The notes: generated by a model not told the origin, from the sequence alone. A stretch of DNA of 64,000 bases from Paraburkholderia fungorum (GCF_003610895.1 NZ_MCAS01000001.1:434001-498000); one strand, 5' to 3'; positions 10,774 through 19,407 are shown, counted from the first letter of the stretch. Numbers and translations are program-made.

Positions 10774-11230
10774 GATCGTCTCCTTCAGGAAATTGGCATG
10801 ACCAAGAATAGGAGGACAAATCAATAAACAATAGTTAAAGTTTTTTCGAAAAACGATAGCTATTTATGTATACATTGGTTTTCCCGCGGTGGAGCGACCG
10901 AATCGGGATACACGGACGGCTGCGCTGCGCCTCTCGCCACGCTTCAGCTAAAGGCACCAAGTCCATCCATTCGCCATGCTGAATGCAAACCATAAAATGT
11001 TTTAATTTTTACTTATCGCTGTTCGCGCGCAGCATCCCCTCAGACGCGCTCCACGCCCAACACCTGTCACCCGTTGTCGTGCGATCGGCGGCTAAAGCTT
11101 TTCGTTAGTGCAATTCCCCTGGCCGACCACTGGCGCTTCATTGCCCGCAGAACAATCGGCAAAGAAGCGATTCGATCACGTCAGTCCAACGCGCCACTCG
11201 AGCGCGACGGAACTATAGGAGACGAATGAC
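10774..11230. promoter_or_regulatory. Divergent intergenic region upstream of the oxalate operon
   Basis: About 450 bp without a gene, AT-rich near 10820-10880, between the 129-aa hypothetical and the oxalate/formate antiporter. It holds the palindrome ATGTATACAT at 10866-10875, listed separately. Around 10846-10858 lies a self-complementary TTTTTTCGAAAAA. Promoters for both directions must be here, but I cannot place -10/-35 boxes with confidence. Confidence 0.5.
10865..10876. promoter_or_regulatory. GntR-type palindrome (TATGTATACATT)
   Basis: Matches the TGTATACA core typical of FadR-subfamily GntR operators (known for VanR- and LldR-like regulators). It sits about 355 bp before the oxalate operon and 92 bp upstream of the start of the 129-aa gene. 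No gntR gene is in the window, so the regulator would act from elsewhere. A 10-bp palindrome can also occur by chance. Confidence 0.3.
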
Positions 11231-12562
11231 ATGGGACATTTCAAGGCATCCCAGAGCGGCAGTACAGCGTTCAGGCATCACCGCTGGGTGCAACTGGCGA
11301 TCGGCATCGTATGCATGGGACTCGTCGCGAATCTGCAATATGCGTGGACCTTGTTCGTCGTACCAATGGACAACGCGCACCACTGGGGTCAGGCAGCCAT
11401 CCAGACCGCCTTCACGGTCTTCATCGTCACCGAAACCTGGCTCGTGCCCGTCGAAGGCTGGCTCGTCGATAAGTTCGGGCCGCGTCCGGTTGTGATCGGC
11501 GGTTCAGTATGCGCGGCGCTCGGCTGGATCATCGACGCGCATGCGAGCAGTCTCGCCGAGCTCTACATCGCGGCAGTCATCGCCGGTATCGGCGCGGGCT
11601 GCGTCTATGGTACCTGCGTGGGCACGGCGCTCAAATGGTTTCCGGACAAACGCGGTCTCGCGGCCGGTTTGACCGCCGCAGGTTTCGGCGCCGGCGCGGC
11701 CGTCACCGTGATTCCCATCGCCGACATGATTCAACGCTCGGGTTACGAGCACACGTTCATGTTCTTCGGCATCTTCCAGGGTGTCTGCATTCTGTTGCTC
11801 GCCACCCTGCTGATACGACCGAAACCGCCCGCAAGCGCGGTCGCGGCCAAACGCGTGGTTGCCAGCAAGATCGACTACACGCCGGGCGAGATGATTCGTT
11901 CACCACTCTTCTGGGTGCTGTATCTGATGTTCGTATTCGTCGCGGCCGGCGGCATCATCGCCACCGCGCAGCTTGGGCCGATTGCGAAGGAATACGGCTT
12001 TGCCAAACTGCCGGTGAATCTGCTGGGCGTCACGCTGCCGCTGCTCACCATGACGCTGTCGATCGACAATCTGTGCAACGGCTTTACGCGCCCGTTGTGC
12101 GGTTTCCTGTCGGACCGCATTGGCCGCGAGAACACCATGTTCATGATCTTTCTCGGCGAAGGCGTAGCGCTCCTAGGGCTCATGCAGTTCGGCCATAACC
12201 CCTACGCATTCATGTTCTTCGCCGCCGCCGTGTTCCTGTGCTGGGGCGAGATCTTCTCGATCTTCCCGGCAACCTGCGCGGACACGTTCGGCAGCAAATA
12301 CGCCGCGGCCAATGCCGGCACGCTCTATACCGCGAAGGGCACCGCGTCGATGCTGGTGCCGATCGCATCGGTGCTGTCGGCCAACGGCGGCTGGAGCACC
12401 GTGTTCATCTCGGCGGCGGTGATTTCGATCGCCGCGGCCGTGTCCGCGAAGTTCATTCTCGCCCCCATGAGAAAGCGCTGGATCGAGAACTCGGGCGCGC
12501 CGGCCGGCGCAGTCATCGCCGAAGCACGGTTGCAGCCGTTGCCTGGCGGTTCGCCTGAATAA
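11231..12562 (+). CDS. oxlT: Oxalate/formate antiporter, major facilitator family
   Basis: A 443-residue transporter with 12 predicted membrane helices and the MFS loop VDKFGPRPVVIGG after helix 2. By eye it aligns with OxlT of Oxalobacter: R287 (GFTRPLCGFLSDRIGRE) and K369 (LYTAKGTASM) fall where OxlT has its two substrate-binding charges, R272 and K355. It should import oxalate in exchange for formate, which in the known system generates proton-motive force because decarboxylation consumes a proton. It is followed after 64 bp by oxalyl-CoA decarboxylase and then formyl-CoA transferase, which strongly supports the assignment. The start ATG is preceded by AGGAGACGAATGAC. Confidence 0.92.
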   Translation: MGHFKASQSGSTAFRHHRWVQLAIGIVCMGLVANLQYAWTLFVVPMDNAHHWGQAAIQTAFTVFIVTETWLVPVEGWLVDKFGPRPVVIGGSVCAALGWIIDAHASSLAELYIAAVIAGIGAGCVYGTCVGTALKWFPDKRGLAAGLTAAGFGAGAAVTVIPIADMIQRSGYEHTFMFFGIFQGVCILLLATLLIRPKPPASAVAAKRVVASKIDYTPGEMIRSPLFWVLYLMFVFVAAGGIIATAQLGPIAKEYGFAKLPVNLLGVTLPLLTMTLSIDNLCNGFTRPLCGFLSDRIGRENTMFMIFLGEGVALLGLMQFGHNPYAFMFFAAAVFLCWGEIFSIFPATCADTFGSKYAAANAGTLYTAKGTASMLVPIASVLSANGGWSTVFISAAVISIAAAVSAKFILAPMRKRWIENSGAPAGAVIAEARLQPLPGGSPE

Positions 12563-12626
12563 ACAACACCGTGAGCGCGCAACTCACGACGAATCCCACG
12601 AAGCCCCGTGACCAAGGAGACACATC

Positions 12627-14369
12627 ATGGCAGAAGCCGATAGGCCCGCAGCAGAAGCGACCCCGACGCAACAGGCAACCGAGACGACCGATGGATTTCA
12701 CCTCGTCATCGACGCGCTGAAACTGAACGACATCGACACGATCTTTGGTCTTGTCGGTATCCCGATCACCGATCTCGCGCGGCTTGCGCAAGCCGAAGGG
12801 ATGCGTTTCATCGGTTTTCGGCATGAACAGCACGCGGGCAACGCAGCGGCCATTAGCGGTTTCATGACGCAGAAACCGGGGATCTGTCTGACGGTATCGG
12901 CGCCGGGTTTTCTCAACGGCCTGACCGCGCTCGCCAACGCCACCACCAACTGCTTCCCGATGATCCTGATCAGTGGTTCGAGCGAGCGCGAGATTGTCGA
13001 TTTGCAGCAGGGCGATTACGAGGAAATGGATCAGCTAAATGCCGCCAAGCCGTATGCGAAGGCCGCGTACCGCGTGCTGCACGCCGAAGACATCGGCATC
13101 GGCGTGGCGCGTGCGATCCGCGCGGCGGTGTCGGGCCGCCCGGGCGGCGTATATCTGGATTTGCCGGCCAAACTGCTCGCGCAGACGATGGATGCCGTGA
13201 AGGCGCAGCAGTCGCTGGTCAAGGTGGTCGACGCCGCGCCGCGTCAGTTGCCGGCGCCGGAATCGATTAGCCGTGCGATCGACGTGCTCAGGAGCGCAAA
13301 GCGTCCGCTGATTCTGCTCGGCAAGGGCGCCGCATACGCGCAGGCAGACGCCGAAATCCGCGCGTTCGTCGAGCAAAGCGGCATTCCGTATCTGCCGATG
13401 TCGATGGCCAAGGGGCTGTTGCCCGATACGCACGAGCAATCGGCTTCGGCGGCGCGCTCATTCGTCCTGCAGGAAGCCGACGTTGTCGTGCTGATCGGCG
13501 CGCGCTTGAACTGGCTGCTCTCGCACGGCAAGGGAAAAACGTGGGGCGCAGCGCCGAAGAAATTCGTCCAGGTCGATATTTCACCGACAGAAATCGACAG
13601 CAATGTCGCGATTGCCGCGCCCGTGATCGGCGATATCGGCTCGTGCGTGGCGGCCTTGCGCGCCGGCCTCGATGCGGGATTTTTGAAGCCGGACGCGGAA
13701 TGGATCGGCGCGATTGCCGGGCGCAAGAGCAAGAACCTCGCAAAGATGGCGGCCACGCTCGACCAGAACCCCTCGCCGATGAATTTCCACAGCGCGTTGC
13801 GTGCGATCCGCGATGTGCTGAAGACGCGCCCGGATATCAACGTCGTCAACGAAGGCGCGAATACGCTCGATTACGCGCGCAGCATCATCGATATGTATGA
13901 GCCGCGCAAACGCTTCGATTCCGGCACGTGGGGAATCATGGGTATCGGCATGGGCTTCGCGATCGGTGCGGCTGTGACCAGCGGCAAACCGGTTGTCGCG
14001 ATCGAAGGCGACAGCGCGTTCGGTTTCAGCGGCATGGAACTCGAAACCATCTGCCGCTACGACTTGCCGGTTTGCACGATCGTGTTCAACAACAACGGCG
14101 TGTATCGCGGCACCGACGTGAACCCAACGGGCGGCAAAGACGTCGCACCCACCGTCTTCGTGAAGGGTGCGCGCTACGACAGGATGATCGAAGCATTCGG
14201 CGGTGTGGGCCACCACGCCACCACGCCGGAAGAGCTGACGAAGGCATTACTCGAAGCGATCGCCTCGGGCAAACCGACCTTGATCAATGCCGTGATCGAT
14301 GAAGCAGCCGGCACCGAAAGCGGCCGCCTGACCAATCTGAATCCGCAAAGCGCGGCGATGAAAAAGTGA
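12627..14369 (+). CDS. oxc: Oxalyl-CoA decarboxylase
   Basis: A 580-residue thiamine-diphosphate enzyme. The cofactor-activating glutamate is E67 in [10 protein letters not shown], and the ThDP-Mg motif runs from GDSAFGFSG (461-469) to FNNNG (487-491). Distinctive oxalyl-CoA decarboxylase segments are [20 protein letters not shown] and [20 protein letters not shown]. It converts oxalyl-CoA to formyl-CoA and CO2 in the cytoplasm. It lies between the antiporter and formyl-CoA transferase. A clear AAGGAG precedes the ATG. Its stop overlaps an in-frame GTG of the next gene, but that gene more likely starts 30 bp later. Confidence 0.96.
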   Translation: MAEADRPAAEATPTQQATETTDGFHLVIDALKLNDIDTIFGLVGIPITDLARLAQAEGMRFIGFRHEQHAGNAAAISGFMTQKPGICLTVSAPGFLNGLTALANATTNCFPMILISGSSEREIVDLQQGDYEEMDQLNAAKPYAKAAYRVLHAEDIGIGVARAIRAAVSGRPGGVYLDLPAKLLAQTMDAVKAQQSLVKVVDAAPRQLPAPESISRAIDVLRSAKRPLILLGKGAAYAQADAEIRAFVEQSGIPYLPMSMAKGLLPDTHEQSASAARSFVLQEADVVVLIGARLNWLLSHGKGKTWGAAPKKFVQVDISPTEIDSNVAIAAPVIGDIGSCVAALRAGLDAGFLKPDAEWIGAIAGRKSKNLAKMAATLDQNPSPMNFHSALRAIRDVLKTRPDINVVNEGANTLDYARSIIDMYEPRKRFDSGTWGIMGIGMGFAIGAAVTSGKPVVAIEGDSAFGFSGMELETICRYDLPVCTIVFNNNGVYRGTDVNPTGGKDVAPTVFVKGARYDRMIEAFGGVGHHATTPEELTKALLEAIASGKPTLINAVIDEAAGTESGRLTNLNPQSAAMKK

Positions 14370-14395
14370 TCCAGCGTAACCACGGAGAAACCAAA

Positions 14396-15646
14396 GTGAC
14401 CAAACCTCTCGAAGGCATCAAGATCATCGACTTCACCCACGTGCAGGCCGGCCCTGCATGCACCCAGTTGCTCGCCTGGTTCGGCGCCGACGTGGTCAAG
14501 GTCGAACGGCCAGGCTCGGGCGACGTGACGCGCAATCAGTTGCGCGATATCCCCGACGCCGACGCGCTCTACTTCACCATGCTCAACAGCAACAAAAAGT
14601 CGCTGACGCTGGACACGAAAAAACCCGAGGGCAAGGAGATACTCGAAAAACTGGTCCGTGAATCCGACGTGCTGGTCGAGAATTTCGGACCGGGCGCGTT
14701 GGACCGGATGGGGTTTTCCTGGGAGCGCCTGAACGAACTCAACCCGAAGATGATCGTCGCGTCAGTGAAAGGCTTCAGCGACGGCCACCACTACGACGAC
14801 CTGAAGGTCTACGAAAACGTCGCGCAATGCGCCGGTGGCGCGGCCTCCACCACCGGCTTCTGGGACGGTCCGCCGACCATCAGCGCGGCCGCGCTCGGCG
14901 ACAGCAACACCGGCATGCATCTGGCCATCGGCATTCTGACCGCGCTGCTTGGACGCGACAAAACCGGCAAAGGCCAGAAGGTCGCGGTATCGATGCAGGA
15001 CAGCGTGCTGAACCTGTGCCGCGTGAAACTGCGGGACCAGCAACGCCTGGAACGCGTGGGCTATCTCGAGGAATACCCGCAGTATCCGCACGGCGAGTTC
15101 AGCGACGTGGTGCCGCGCGGCGGCAATGCGGGTGGCGGCGGTCAGCCGGGCTGGGTACTCAAGTGCAAGGGCTGGGAGACGGATCCGAACGCGTACATCT
15201 ACTTCACGATCCAGGGCCACGCGTGGGAGCCGATCTGCAAGGCGCTCGGCAAACCCGAGTGGATCAGCGACCCGGCCTACAAGACCGCCGAAGCGCGTCA
15301 ACCGCATATCTTCGAGATCTTCGGAACCATCGAAGCATGGCTTGCCGACAAGACCAAATTCGAAGCCGTCGATATTCTGCGCAAGTTCGACATTCCATGT
15401 GCGCCGGTGTTGACGATGAAGGAACTGGCCAACGATCCCTCGCTGCGCGCGAGCGGCACGATCGTTGAAGTGCCGCACAAGAAACGCGGTTCGTACCTGA
15501 CGGTCGGCAGTCCGATCAAGTTCTCGGATATGAAGCCGGAGGTCACCGCCTCGCCTCTGCTCGGCGAACATACGGACGAAGTACTGGCAAGTCTTGGCTA
15601 CAGCAAGCAGGACATCTTCAATCTGCGTGAAATCAAGGCGGTTTAG
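14396..15646 (+). CDS. frc: Formyl-CoA:oxalate CoA-transferase
   Basis: A 416-residue class III CoA-transferase. The start is placed at GTG 14396 ([20 protein letters not shown]), which matches characterised Frc N-termini and has CGGAGA upstream; the frame is open 10 codons further, to 14366. The catalytic aspartate is D169 in [11 protein letters not shown], the same number as in the Oxalobacter enzyme. Other landmarks are SVPRGG-like [15 protein letters not shown], where the mobile glycine loop sits, and [10 protein letters not shown] near the end. It moves CoA from formyl-CoA to oxalate, feeding Oxc. Two stem-loops follow the stop codon. Confidence 0.96.
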   Translation: MTKPLEGIKIIDFTHVQAGPACTQLLAWFGADVVKVERPGSGDVTRNQLRDIPDADALYFTMLNSNKKSLTLDTKKPEGKEILEKLVRESDVLVENFGPGALDRMGFSWERLNELNPKMIVASVKGFSDGHHYDDLKVYENVAQCAGGAASTTGFWDGPPTISAAALGDSNTGMHLAIGILTALLGRDKTGKGQKVAVSMQDSVLNLCRVKLRDQQRLERVGYLEEYPQYPHGEFSDVVPRGGNAGGGGQPGWVLKCKGWETDPNAYIYFTIQGHAWEPICKALGKPEWISDPAYKTAEARQPHIFEIFGTIEAWLADKTKFEAVDILRKFDIPCAPVLTMKELANDPSLRASGTIVEVPHKKRGSYLTVGSPIKFSDMKPEVTASPLLGEHTDEVLASLGYSKQDIFNLREIKAV

Positions 15647-15670
15647 CGATTGAACCGTGTCAGGCCGTAT

Positions 15671-15727
15671 GCCCGTGTGTATGCTCGGGCCTGTGGATAC
15701 GGCGACCTTCGCGGGCGCCGTATCCAC
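15671..15727 (+). terminator. Two stem-loops after frc
   Basis: A small hairpin GCCCG...CGGGC at 15671-15690 is followed by a perfect 12-bp stem GTGGATACGGCG and complement (15693-15727, 11-nt loop). No T-run follows. They lie between frc and the PAS gene and probably mark the 3' end of the oxalate operon. Confidence 0.55.
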
Positions 15728-15770
15728 GTAGCCAATTCAAGAATCCGTGTTTTACAGTCCGGGGCGCACC

Positions 15771-16202
15771 ATGCAAACAAGCATCGACTTCGAGCAACTC
15801 GTCAGCGTAATCGGCGACGCGATCATCATTTCGGATGCCGACGGCAGCATCACATTGTGGAACCCCGCGGCCGAGCGCATGTTCGGCTTTACACAAAGCG
15901 AGGCGCTGGGAAATTCGCTGGACCTGATCATTCCGGAACGTCTGCGCGGCCGCCATTGGGACGGCTATCACAAGACCATGGCAACGGGCGAAACCCGCTA
16001 TGGCAATGACGTGCTGCGTGTGCCCGCCGTGCATAAGGACGGGCGCGCGCTATCGATTGCCTTCACGGTTGCGTTGCTGCATTCGCCGCAAAACGAACTC
16101 ACCGGCATCGTCGCCGTGATCCGCGACGAAACCAGCCGCTTCCAGGAGGATCGCTTGCTGCGCAAGCGCCTCACGGAACTGGAAGCGGCCGCACGCGCGT
16201 AG
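15771..16202 (+). CDS. Stand-alone PAS-domain sensor protein
   Basis: A 143-residue protein from ATG 15771; a GTG eight codons upstream is also possible. One PAS domain fills it: FEQLVSVIGDAIIISDADGS, LWNPAAERMFGFTQSEALG, LDLIIPERLRGRHWDGYHK and the PAC-like strand IVAVIRDETSRFQED, followed by a short C-terminal helix. The LRGRHW..GY.K.M segment is typical of the heme/flavin PAS subgroup (FixL/NifL-like), although I cannot see which ligand is bound. No output domain is attached, so it would have to act on a partner. It follows the oxalate operon on the same strand, but behind stem-loops. Confidence 0.8.
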   Translation: MQTSIDFEQLVSVIGDAIIISDADGSITLWNPAAERMFGFTQSEALGNSLDLIIPERLRGRHWDGYHKTMATGETRYGNDVLRVPAVHKDGRALSIAFTVALLHSPQNELTGIVAVIRDETSRFQEDRLLRKRLTELEAAARA

Positions 16203-16268
16203 ACGGCGCAAAACGCGGCCGCCGGCGGCGTCACCGCGCCGGACAGGCCGCCGCCTGACGCATCACTG

Positions 16269-16293
16269 CACCTGTCGTATCACTCGACAGGTG
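16269..16293 (-). terminator. Stem-loop overlapping the stop of the 46-aa gene
   Basis: A perfect 9-bp stem CACCTGTCG and complement with a 7-nt loop that contains the TGA stop codon of the minus-strand small gene. There is no T-run. It may be a 3'-end stabiliser. Confidence 0.4.
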
Positions 16294-16420
16294 GTTCGCC
16301 TTCGCCACGCGTTCTCGCGGGCTTGTCTCCCGCTTCGTCACGTTTTGGCATCTTGCTTTTTTCGTTATCGCTGTGCTTCACCGGCTGCGGATGCCTGAGT
16401 TTTTCGTCGACGTCAATCAT
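16280..16420 (-). CDS. Small highly charged protein, 46 aa
   Basis: Reverse-strand reading frame starting MIDVDEKLRHPQPVKHSD and ending EGEPPVE. A very strong ribosome-binding site (GGGAGGGG) lies 5-12 nt before the ATG at 16420, which is why I accept so short a gene. The product is hydrophilic and probably disordered, rich in Lys, Asp, Glu and Pro, without cysteine or hydrophobic segments. I do not recognise a family. It is divergent from the usp gene at 16708. A degenerate copy of the island palindrome (16573-16591) lies about 155 bp upstream of it, so it may belong to the same regulon. Confidence 0.6.
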   Translation of the reverse strand: MIDVDEKLRHPQPVKHSDNEKSKMPKRDEAGDKPARTRGEGEPPVE

Positions 16421-16572
16421 GATTCCCCTCCCTCGCCTTTGCTGATCACCCCGCTGTGATCAGGGGCCAACAGCGCAATGCGGCAAAAATCACGCGGCTG
16501 CGACTTCACCGGCATCAGCCACTTCGCCGCCCCGAATCAGGGCCACGCTAGTCGCCTTTGCCGGATGCCGAA

Positions 16573-16591
16573 ATATCTCATGTTGTGATGT
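16573..16591. promoter_or_regulatory. Putative MarR operator, copy A (degenerate)
   Basis: ATATCTCATGTTGTGATGT. The core TCATGTTGTGA is identical to copy C read on the other strand. It lies between the 46-aa gene (minus) and the first usp gene (plus). This is the weakest of the six copies because the outer AT arms are only partly kept. Confidence 0.4.
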
Positions 16592-16654
16592 TCGACCGAT
16601 CTCTCAGGCTCGTCAAGAGGGCCATCCGGCCATGCTGCCAGGTCAGACGTCCAT

Positions 16655-16678
16655 ATATGTCACGTCGTGATATACAAT
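16655..16678. promoter_or_regulatory. Putative MarR operator and -10 region of usp gene 1, copy B
   Basis: TATGTCACGTCGTGATATA is an inverted repeat (TCACG-T-CGTGA core). It runs into TACAAT, a good -10 hexamer at 16673-16678, 30 bp before the ATG of the universal stress protein. A protein bound here would cover the -10 box, so repression is the natural reading. Confidence 0.65.
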
Positions 16679-16707
16679 GAAATCAAAGATTCACATGAGA
16701 GTGCGCG

Positions 16708-17142
16708 ATGGCCCCGTTCAACCGGATACTTCTCTGCTACGACGCCACACCGGAGGGGCGGCTCGCGCTGCGCTACGGTGCGGCCTTGGCGCAGCAGTTG
16801 CAAGCTGAAACCCATCTGCTCTCGATTTTCGACTGCACACACTGGTCGGGCGGATTCGACGTTCTGTCGTCGATGAAATTCGAGTTCGATGAGCAGGCGG
16901 CGCAGGAAACCCTACGCGAAGGAATTGACTGGCTGCACACGTGGGGTGTGACCGCGACGGGACACTATTCAGTTGGCAATGCGATAGATCAGATTTCCCG
17001 CCTGGCGGATTCATTGAGCGTGGACCTGATCGTCATCGGACATCATCCACACGGCTTTTTTGCGCGCTGGTGGACAGGAGAGAACCACGCCTTGCTGCTC
17101 GACCGCGTCTCTTGCGGCGTCCTGTTCAAGGTGGCCGCCTGA
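16708..17142 (+). CDS. Universal stress protein (UspA family), island copy 1
   Basis: A 144-residue single Usp domain, MAPFNRILLCYDATPEGRLA to the end. The usual nucleotide loop G-2x-G-9x-G-S/T reads GHHP...TGEN here: proline replaces the second glycine and Glu follows the last glycine, so ATP binding is doubtful. It is clearly a paralogue of the gene at 21979, sharing RILLCYDAT.EGR, ETHLL and LLLDRVSC. Usp proteins are small cytoplasmic dimers induced by stress or low oxygen. It has its own promoter with the island palindrome over the -10 box. A one-helix peptide gene follows after 33 bp. Confidence 0.9.
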   Translation: MAPFNRILLCYDATPEGRLALRYGAALAQQLQAETHLLSIFDCTHWSGGFDVLSSMKFEFDEQAAQETLREGIDWLHTWGVTATGHYSVGNAIDQISRLADSLSVDLIVIGHHPHGFFARWWTGENHALLLDRVSCGVLFKVAA

Positions 17143-17175
17143 AAGGCCGGCATGTTTTCGAATCGGGAGGAGAAA

Positions 17176-17337
17176 ATGATAATGGATCTGATGGTACAGA
17201 TCGCAGTGTCGGCCGCAGTGCTGGTGATGGTGATTCTTTTCGTTATCGCCCAGGACAGCCGGCCCAACTCCCGTGAGCGGATTCTGCGGCATGCAGCCGG
17301 CAAGCACTGGTGGAACCGCACGCGTCACGAGCCGTGA
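17176..17337 (+). CDS. Small single-pass membrane protein, 53 aa
   Basis: The start is ATG 17176 (MIMDLMVQIAVSAAVLVMVI), picked because GGGAGGAG lies just upstream; the frame is open to 17152. One hydrophobic helix (residues about 5-26) is followed by a basic tail ending HWWNRTRHEP. Small membrane proteins of this layout often tune a transporter or kinase, but nothing in the sequence says which. It is 33 bp downstream of usp gene 1 and probably co-transcribed. A stem-loop overlaps its stop codon. Confidence 0.6.
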   Translation: MIMDLMVQIAVSAAVLVMVILFVIAQDSRPNSRERILRHAAGKHWWNRTRHEP

Positions 17338-17341
17338 CGCG
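17321..17341 (+). terminator. Stem-loop at the end of the usp1 operon
   Basis: A perfect 9-bp stem CGCGTCACG and complement with a 3-nt loop, containing the stop codon at 17335-17337. There is no T-run. It is located between convergent genes. Confidence 0.5.
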
Positions 17342-17375
17342 GCTGGCGGCATCAACTCGCGCGGCAGTCCAGCCT

Positions 17376-17693
17376 CTACAGCCCCCAGATGATGTCGGCG
17401 TTATGTTTGCTGGCTTCCCGCATCATGTCGAGAAATGGCCAGGCCCGCTGTGACAGCCCGCTGCCGGATTCCTGACGGCGTTCGCGGGAATATTGCAGCG
17501 ATTCGAGGGCAATCTCCGCTTTTTCATCGTCCGAAATCGCCGCTTCAAGACGGCTGATTGCACGCGGCAGCTCGTCATGGAGGATAACCCCACGCGTATC
17601 GAGCCGCTTGCCCACAAGACCCAGCAGATACTGGGCAAGATCTCTAAGCATCACAACATCGGGCGTAGCAGGCGATTGAAACGTGATCAGCAT
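17376..17693 (-). CDS. DUF1840 family protein
   Basis: A 105-residue protein from ATG 17693, with AAGGAG 7 nt upstream. The long in-frame extension to 17948 does not resemble the family and I leave it out. The sequence matches DUF1840: MLITFQSPATPDVVMLRDLA at the start, GKRLDTRGVILHDELPRAIS in the middle, and the conserved C-terminus LSQRAWPFLDMMREA...ADIIWG. It is soluble, of unknown function and common in beta-proteobacteria. It converges with the usp1 operon. A palindrome plus TATAAA element about 290 bp upstream (copy C) points in its direction, which would give a long leader. Confidence 0.85.
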   Translation of the reverse strand: MLITFQSPATPDVVMLRDLAQYLLGLVGKRLDTRGVILHDELPRAISRLEAAISDDEKAEIALESLQYSRERRQESGSGLSQRAWPFLDMMREASKHNADIIWGL

Positions 17694-17978
17694 AATGGCT
17701 CCTTGCTTCGATCTGCATCGCGCCATCGCACCGGAAAGCCTTTCGGACTCACCCAGCGGGATTAGCGCAGCGCATCTTTCGCACCATGGCGCAGCGCGAC
17801 CCGGCAACCGGCGGTCATGTCCCACAGCAACGGCCGGGGCCTCCACGATGACCGGCTTTGCGCATCGGCGCGAGACACAGCATCCCCAAAGGCGTGTGCC
17901 ATCCGGGTAAATCATCTTTGTAGTTTCATCCGGACTACGCCTGTTCAAGAACCGGCCACCAGAAGGCCTGCCTTCATT

Positions 17979-17997
17979 TTATATCACAACATGATCC
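17979..17997 (-). promoter_or_regulatory. Putative MarR operator with -10 for DUF1840, copy C
   Basis: On the plus strand it reads TTATATCACAACATGATCC. Read on the minus strand, the core TCATGTTGTGA runs into TATAAA, the most -10-like hexamer here, pointing toward DUF1840. Confidence 0.55.
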
Positions 17998-18108
17998 AAT
18001 CAAGTGGAAATTAGCGTCAGTTGGAGCACCTGCGTGTCACACGCGGAACAAGTCCGACTCGCGCGTCAGCGAAAATCTGTCGGATTACCGTGACGAGGCG
18101 CGTACTTT

Positions 18109-18127
18109 TATATCACAATGAAATATA
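18109..18127 (+). promoter_or_regulatory. Putative MarR operator with TATAAT, copy D
   Basis: TTATATCACAATGAAATAT, followed by AATC so that TATAAT is formed at 18124-18129. The left arm is perfect; the right arm is degenerate (AAATATA for TGATATA). It is about 50 bp before the start of the HPP-CBS gene. Confidence 0.5.
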
Positions 18128-18174
18128 ATCATGACGACACGTTCTTTCGCTTCGTAGGGATTTGGCCTTAAGGT

Positions 18175-19407
18175 GTGGTGCCGTCCTACGTGATACCCAC
18201 CATCTTTCCTACTCGAACCTTGTCCCGCACTTTGTCCCGCTCTTTGTCCCATTACGCTGTGATCCGCTGGTTTTCCGGCTTTGCCCCCCATCCCATCGCG
18301 GTCCGCTGGCCCGAGCGCTTCAGATCGTGCCTCGGCGCATTGCTTGGCATTGCGTTCACTGGCGGGACCATGCACCTCCTGCTAGGGCCGGCGGCAAGCA
18401 TTCCGCTGCTCGTGGCGCCCATGGGCGCTTCGGCGGTGCTGCTGTTCGGCGTGCCGGCCAGTCCACTCGCGCAACCGTGGTCCATCATCGGCGGCAATAT
18501 CGTTTCCGCGACGGTCGGCGTGGCCTGCGCAAACTGGATTGCGGATCCGGTGGGCGCCGCCGCTCTGGCCGTCGCGCTCGCAATCTGCGCGATGTTCGCG
18601 CTACGGTGCGTGCACCCGCCGTCGGGCGCGGTCGCCCTCACCGCGGTTCTGGGCGGCCCGGTGGTGCACGCACTGGGCTACCGCTTCGTGCTCGAACCGA
18701 TTGCAATCCAGTCAGTGGCGCTGCTGTGCGCCGCAATCGCCTATCACGCGGCTACCGGGCACCGATACCCGCACGTCGCCCAGAGTTCGAACAGAAGCGC
18801 GGCAGCATCGGCTGCGGCGCCGAACGAAGGTTTCACGCGCGCGGATCTCGAGTCGGTGTTGAACCGGCGCGGGGAATTGCTCGATATCGACACGGACGAT
18901 CTGGAATCCCTGTTGCGCGACGTGCAGCTGCAGGCCTATGCCCGCACGTTCAATGAACTGACCTGCGCGGACATCATGTCGCGTTCGCTGGTTGCGGTGT
19001 CGGCCACCACGAGAGCGTCTGCCGCCTGGAGCCTGCTGAAACAGCGCCGCATCAAGGCACTCCCGGTCACTGATGAAAGGCAGCACGTGATCGGCATCGT
19101 GACCCGCGCCGATCTCGTCGACAAACGCGCGTTCAGCAAAGTGTCCGGCCTGTCGTCGCCGCTGCAACGCTGGTTCCGGCGCAGCATCACCCCGGCGCCG
19201 CTGGTCGGCGCCCTGATGAACGTAGACGTCCACACGGTCGAGGCGGCGACCCCAATCGTCGAACTGGTGCCGGTGTTCGCGAACTACGGGCACCACCATA
19301 TCCCTGTTCTGGACGCAAATCAGCGGCTTGCGGGAATGATCACGCAGGCCGACCTCATCGCCGGGTTGTATCGGCAGGCTTACGCCCAGCAACGACGCGC
19401 GGCATAG
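18175..19407 (+). CDS. HPP-family membrane protein with two C-terminal CBS domains
   Basis: A 410-residue protein. Residues about 45-200 hold four to five membrane helices with the family motif CVHPPSGAVAL (HPP). After a soluble linker, two CBS domains follow (LTCADIMSRSLVAVS... and LMNVDVHTVEAATPIVELVP... to the end). HPP proteins have been linked to nitrite transport in plastids and cyanobacteria; CBS pairs usually bind adenine nucleotides and gate the membrane part. The start is uncertain: GTG 18175 or 18178 have only weak ribosome sites, and GTG 18259 is an alternative. Three in-frame 12-nt repeats in the first 30 codons encode R-T/S-L-S three times. It lies in the MarR/ClC island. Confidence 0.85.
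   Translation: MVPSYVIPTIFPTRTLSRTLSRSLSHYAVIRWFSGFAPHPIAVRWPERFRSCLGALLGIAFTGGTMHLLLGPAASIPLLVAPMGASAVLLFGVPASPLAQPWSIIGGNIVSATVGVACANWIADPVGAAALAVALAICAMFALRCVHPPSGAVALTAVLGGPVVHALGYRFVLEPIAIQSVALLCAAIAYHAATGHRYPHVAQSSNRSAAASAAAPNEGFTRADLESVLNRRGELLDIDTDDLESLLRDVQLQAYARTFNELTCADIMSRSLVAVSATTRASAAWSLLKQRRIKALPVTDERQHVIGIVTRADLVDKRAFSKVSGLSSPLQRWFRRSITPAPLVGALMNVDVHTVEAATPIVELVPVFANYGHHHIPVLDANQRLAGMITQADLIAGLYRQAYAQQRRAA
18217..18252 (+). repeat. Three tandem 12-nt repeats at the start of the HPP-CBS gene
   Basis: Units ACCTTGTCCCGC, ACTTTGTCCCGC and TCTTTGTCCCAT follow each other without gaps, in frame with the gene, and encode Leu-Ser-Arg type tetrads. Loss or gain of a unit would keep the frame. 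Confidence 0.75.

Larger units (their letters stand above)
17694..18174. promoter_or_regulatory. Intergenic region between DUF1840 and the HPP-CBS gene
   Basis: About 480 bp holding two copies of the island palindrome (C and D, listed separately) for the two divergent genes. An in-frame but non-family extension of the DUF1840 frame fills 17694-17948. A 9-codon open frame (18131-18157) lies right after copy D. I see no other gene. Confidence 0.6.

Noticed and set aside
17694..17948. N-terminal extension of DUF1840 by 85 codons
   Set aside because: The extension has no family likeness, and a strong AAGGAG precedes the ATG at 17693.
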